The position numbers were made by a program, and so were the translations under genes. Source: Nonlabens sp. (GTDB lineage: Bacteria > Bacteroidota > Bacteroidia > Flavobacteriales > Flavobacteriaceae). From it: a stretch of 5,200 bases of DNA. The first letter of the stretch is position 1. Every line of letters begins with the position of its first letter. Under the pieces are notes generated by a model. That model did no database searches and was not told the origin of the DNA. It saw nothing but the letters and a program-made list of their open reading frames with translations. Where the stretch lies: positions 1-5,200 of the forward strand of contig JALZUY010000190.1 in the NCBI GenBank assembly GCA_023301395.1. The letters run 5' to 3'. Below are positions 4,842 to 5,200 of this stretch, piece by piece.

Positions 4842-5200
4842 TGGAGTCGGAGAGAATCGAACTCTCGTCCAAACGAGCGGTTTAACGGCTTTCTACATGT
4901 TTAGTTTCCATTTAATTTCAGTCGTAACACCGGTTAGAAACTACCAAAGTAACGCTTGTCTTCAATTGAGTTTCTCCTCAACATCAAAGCCCTGATGAGG
5001 ATAGATTTACTTTTACGAAATCTCATAATCAGTCGCCGTAAATCAAGGCTCCTGAGAGATTTCCTGCTTGACTACCTGGTAGTCCGAGGCACTATCTTAC
5101 TGTAATTCAGATTATGCAGCTAGGGCGTAGTTATTCTCGCCGTTTAAAAAAGATGAAAAATGAGATTTAAGAGCTATTTCCCAGCGCTCTACATGCTTAC
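4842..5200 (-). ncRNA. ssrA: tmRNA (5' end beyond window)
   Basis: This is transfer-messenger RNA, which rescues stalled ribosomes by acting first as an alanyl-tRNA and then as a short message adding a degradation tag. The tag frame reads GGC GAG AAT AAC TAC GCC CTA GCT GCA TAA (5141-5112), giving GENNYALAA and a stop, a tag typical of Flavobacteriia. The 3' tRNA-like part has a T-arm with stem GAGAG/CTCTC around TTCGATT and an acceptor strand ending CGACTCCA at 4842. CCA is not encoded and must be added afterwards. The region between tag and T-arm (about 4870-5110) holds paired segments expected of the pseudoknots. Probably only about 25-40 bases of the 5' end, including the partner acceptor strand, lie past 5200. 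Confidence 0.95.
5112..5141 (-). other. tmRNA tag-peptide reading frame
   Basis: The frame encodes G-E-N-N-Y-A-L-A-A followed by TAA. The LAA end is the signal read by ClpXP-type proteases. GGC is taken as the resume codon, by analogy with the GETNYALAA tag of Bacteroides; the codon before it is AAC. Confidence 0.9.

Overview
The window is AT-rich and comes from a bacterium of the phylum Bacteroidota, most likely the class Flavobacteriia. The best evidence is a tmRNA gene (ssrA) running in from the right edge on the minus strand: its tag frame reads GENNYALAA and its 3' end has no encoded CCA. Supporting signs are promoter boxes of the Bacteroidota type (TAnnTTTG), A-rich regions in place of strong Shine-Dalgarno sites, and an XRE regulator of the kind that sits beside hipA-type toxin genes in this phylum.

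Layout from left to right. (1) Positions 1-204, minus strand: the N-terminal part of an XRE/HipB-like regulator, cut by the window edge, with its promoter and operator-like dyads at 207-254. (2) Positions 286-2067: a transposon-like element, called element 1 here, with one 433-residue DDE transposase (514-1815), a terminator hairpin, 53-bp inverted ends, and an extra 23-bp end unit in tandem at its right end. (3) Positions 2068-2950: a stretch between the elements carrying a possible gene remnant and a compact two-gene cassette. The cassette has a promoter-like box, a TGTTCCT/AGGAACA dyad in the leader, a 44-residue basic protein (2340-2474) and, three bases later, a 156-residue DUF6169-like protein (2478-2948). 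(4) Positions 2951-4702: a second element of nearly the same length, element 2, with a related 424-residue DDE transposase (3280-4554), 81-bp inverted ends about 89% identical, and an extra copy of the end sequence inside the left side. (5) Positions 4703-5200: a short spacer, a strong intrinsic terminator, and ssrA.

The region reads as an accessory insertion zone between a hip-type regulator and the 3' end of ssrA. The two transposases belong to the same broad single-ORF rve family of Bacteroidota, but their inverted ends differ, so each probably moves only its own element. No target-site duplication is visible around either one. The small cassette between them is the least explained part. 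Its tight two-gene layout and leader dyad suggest a self-regulated module, and a terminator-like hairpin lies inside the start of its second gene. A toxin-antitoxin or defence role is inference only. A GTTCC...GGAAC dyad recurs in the ends of both elements and in the cassette leader, which is the most interesting structure the genes do not explain.
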